From assembly GCA_013365365.1 (NCBI GenBank), contig JABVXU010000138.1, forward strand, positions 60,826 through 124,825: a DNA stretch of 64,000 nt, given 5' to 3'. Numbering within the stretch: the stretch's first letter is position 1; the number at the start of each line of letters is the position of its first letter. Both the position numbers and the translations under genes were made by a program. Source of the DNA: Cruorifilaria tuberocauda (taxonomy: Eukaryota > Nematoda > Chromadorea > Rhabditida > Onchocercidae). Positions 63,578 to 64,000 of this stretch are shown in pieces. The notes beneath the pieces are model-generated. The model saw nothing but the letters and a program-made list of their open reading frames with translations, made no database searches and was not told the DNA's origin.

Positions 63578-64000
63578 GTTCTTCTTTCTCCTATGAACAT
63601 CCAGATTTTATCTCCTTTATTTCTATTTCATGTAAATTTCTTCGAATATCTAAATTAAAGGGATAATAAAAATGAAGTGAACGTTACTTGCAGTTCTTCA
63701 CGTGCAGTATCAATTTTAAATTATTAAATAAGATTTCTTCAATAGCCTTATTTTAATTTTCACGTCATTTAATGTGTTTATGCAATACGCTTGTTCTTTT
63801 CTCAAAAATTATAGTTAAATCAATCTAAGCGATGTTATTGCCAAGTTTGAAATGTTAAAATTAGAGTATCCTAAAATTCTCGGCCAATTCAACTGGTACA
63901 TCCCAGGTTTCAACAAAGCTGCTTTAATTTGTAAATTACTATGCGAAGATTCTCTTTGCCTCCAAGGAAATATTTATAATTTTTTATAAGTGCAAAACAG
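63578..64000. other. AT-rich end of window, nothing seen
   Basis: No ORF, repeat or RNA gene was recognised in the last 420 bases. Confidence 0.5.

Noticed and set aside
1..64000. tRNA, rRNA, CRISPR and bacterial (Wolbachia-like) insertions
   Set aside because: By eye no GGTTCGANTCC B-box with a matching A-box, no rRNA core and no bacterial-type gene was found; a covariance search (tRNAscan-SE, Infernal) would settle small RNAs.

Overview
This window looks like nuclear DNA of a nematode. It is very AT-rich, its genes are broken by many introns (some several kilobases long), acceptors follow the nematode TTTCAG/TTTTAG style, and several start codons lie 3-45 bases after an acceptor-like site with no convincing upstream coding exon, as expected for spliced-leader trans-splicing. 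Long introns plus this base composition fit a clade III (filarial/spirurid) worm better than Caenorhabditis or Strongyloides, but the species is not determined here. No bacterial, viral or CRISPR sequence, no rRNA and no convincing tRNA was found.

Layout, left to right. 1-5.2 kb: no supportable gene. 5.2-8.4 kb, plus strand: a neurensin-family two-pass vesicle membrane protein. 10.1-30.7 kb, minus strand: one large gene of about 17 coding exons for a low-complexity plus coiled-coil protein of about 1,048 residues, with an apparent internal alternative first exon at 24.38 kb inside a 6.9 kb intron. 34.7-35.3 kb, minus: a small unknown gene containing two related segments. 39.2-41.9 kb: two weak candidate small genes. 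42.4-44.1 kb, plus: a secreted Reeler-domain protein. 44.9-48.1 kb, plus: a protein with a P/Q tract and a C-terminal six-cysteine ShKT-like module. 49.6-51.6 kb, minus: a 1-acylglycerol-3-phosphate acyltransferase. 53.0-55.7 kb, minus: a YIF1 ER-Golgi trafficking protein. 60.7-61.9 kb, plus: a broken, intronless kinesin-1 heavy chain copy. 63.4 kb, plus: one small ORF or terminal exon.

Exon models were built by hand: every junction listed was checked for donor/acceptor sequence and reading phase, and each full coding sequence divides by three. The genes do not form one pathway. The acyltransferase and YIF1 both act in the ER/Golgi membrane system and share a strand about 1.4 kb apart. The Reeler and ShKT-like genes are neighbouring plus-strand genes of extracellular-type families, though only the Reeler protein shows a signal peptide. 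Repeats include a long imperfect pyrimidine/purine inverted repeat near the alternative promoter of the large gene, several short tandem duplications, and a degenerate tandem array just after the kinesin pseudogene.
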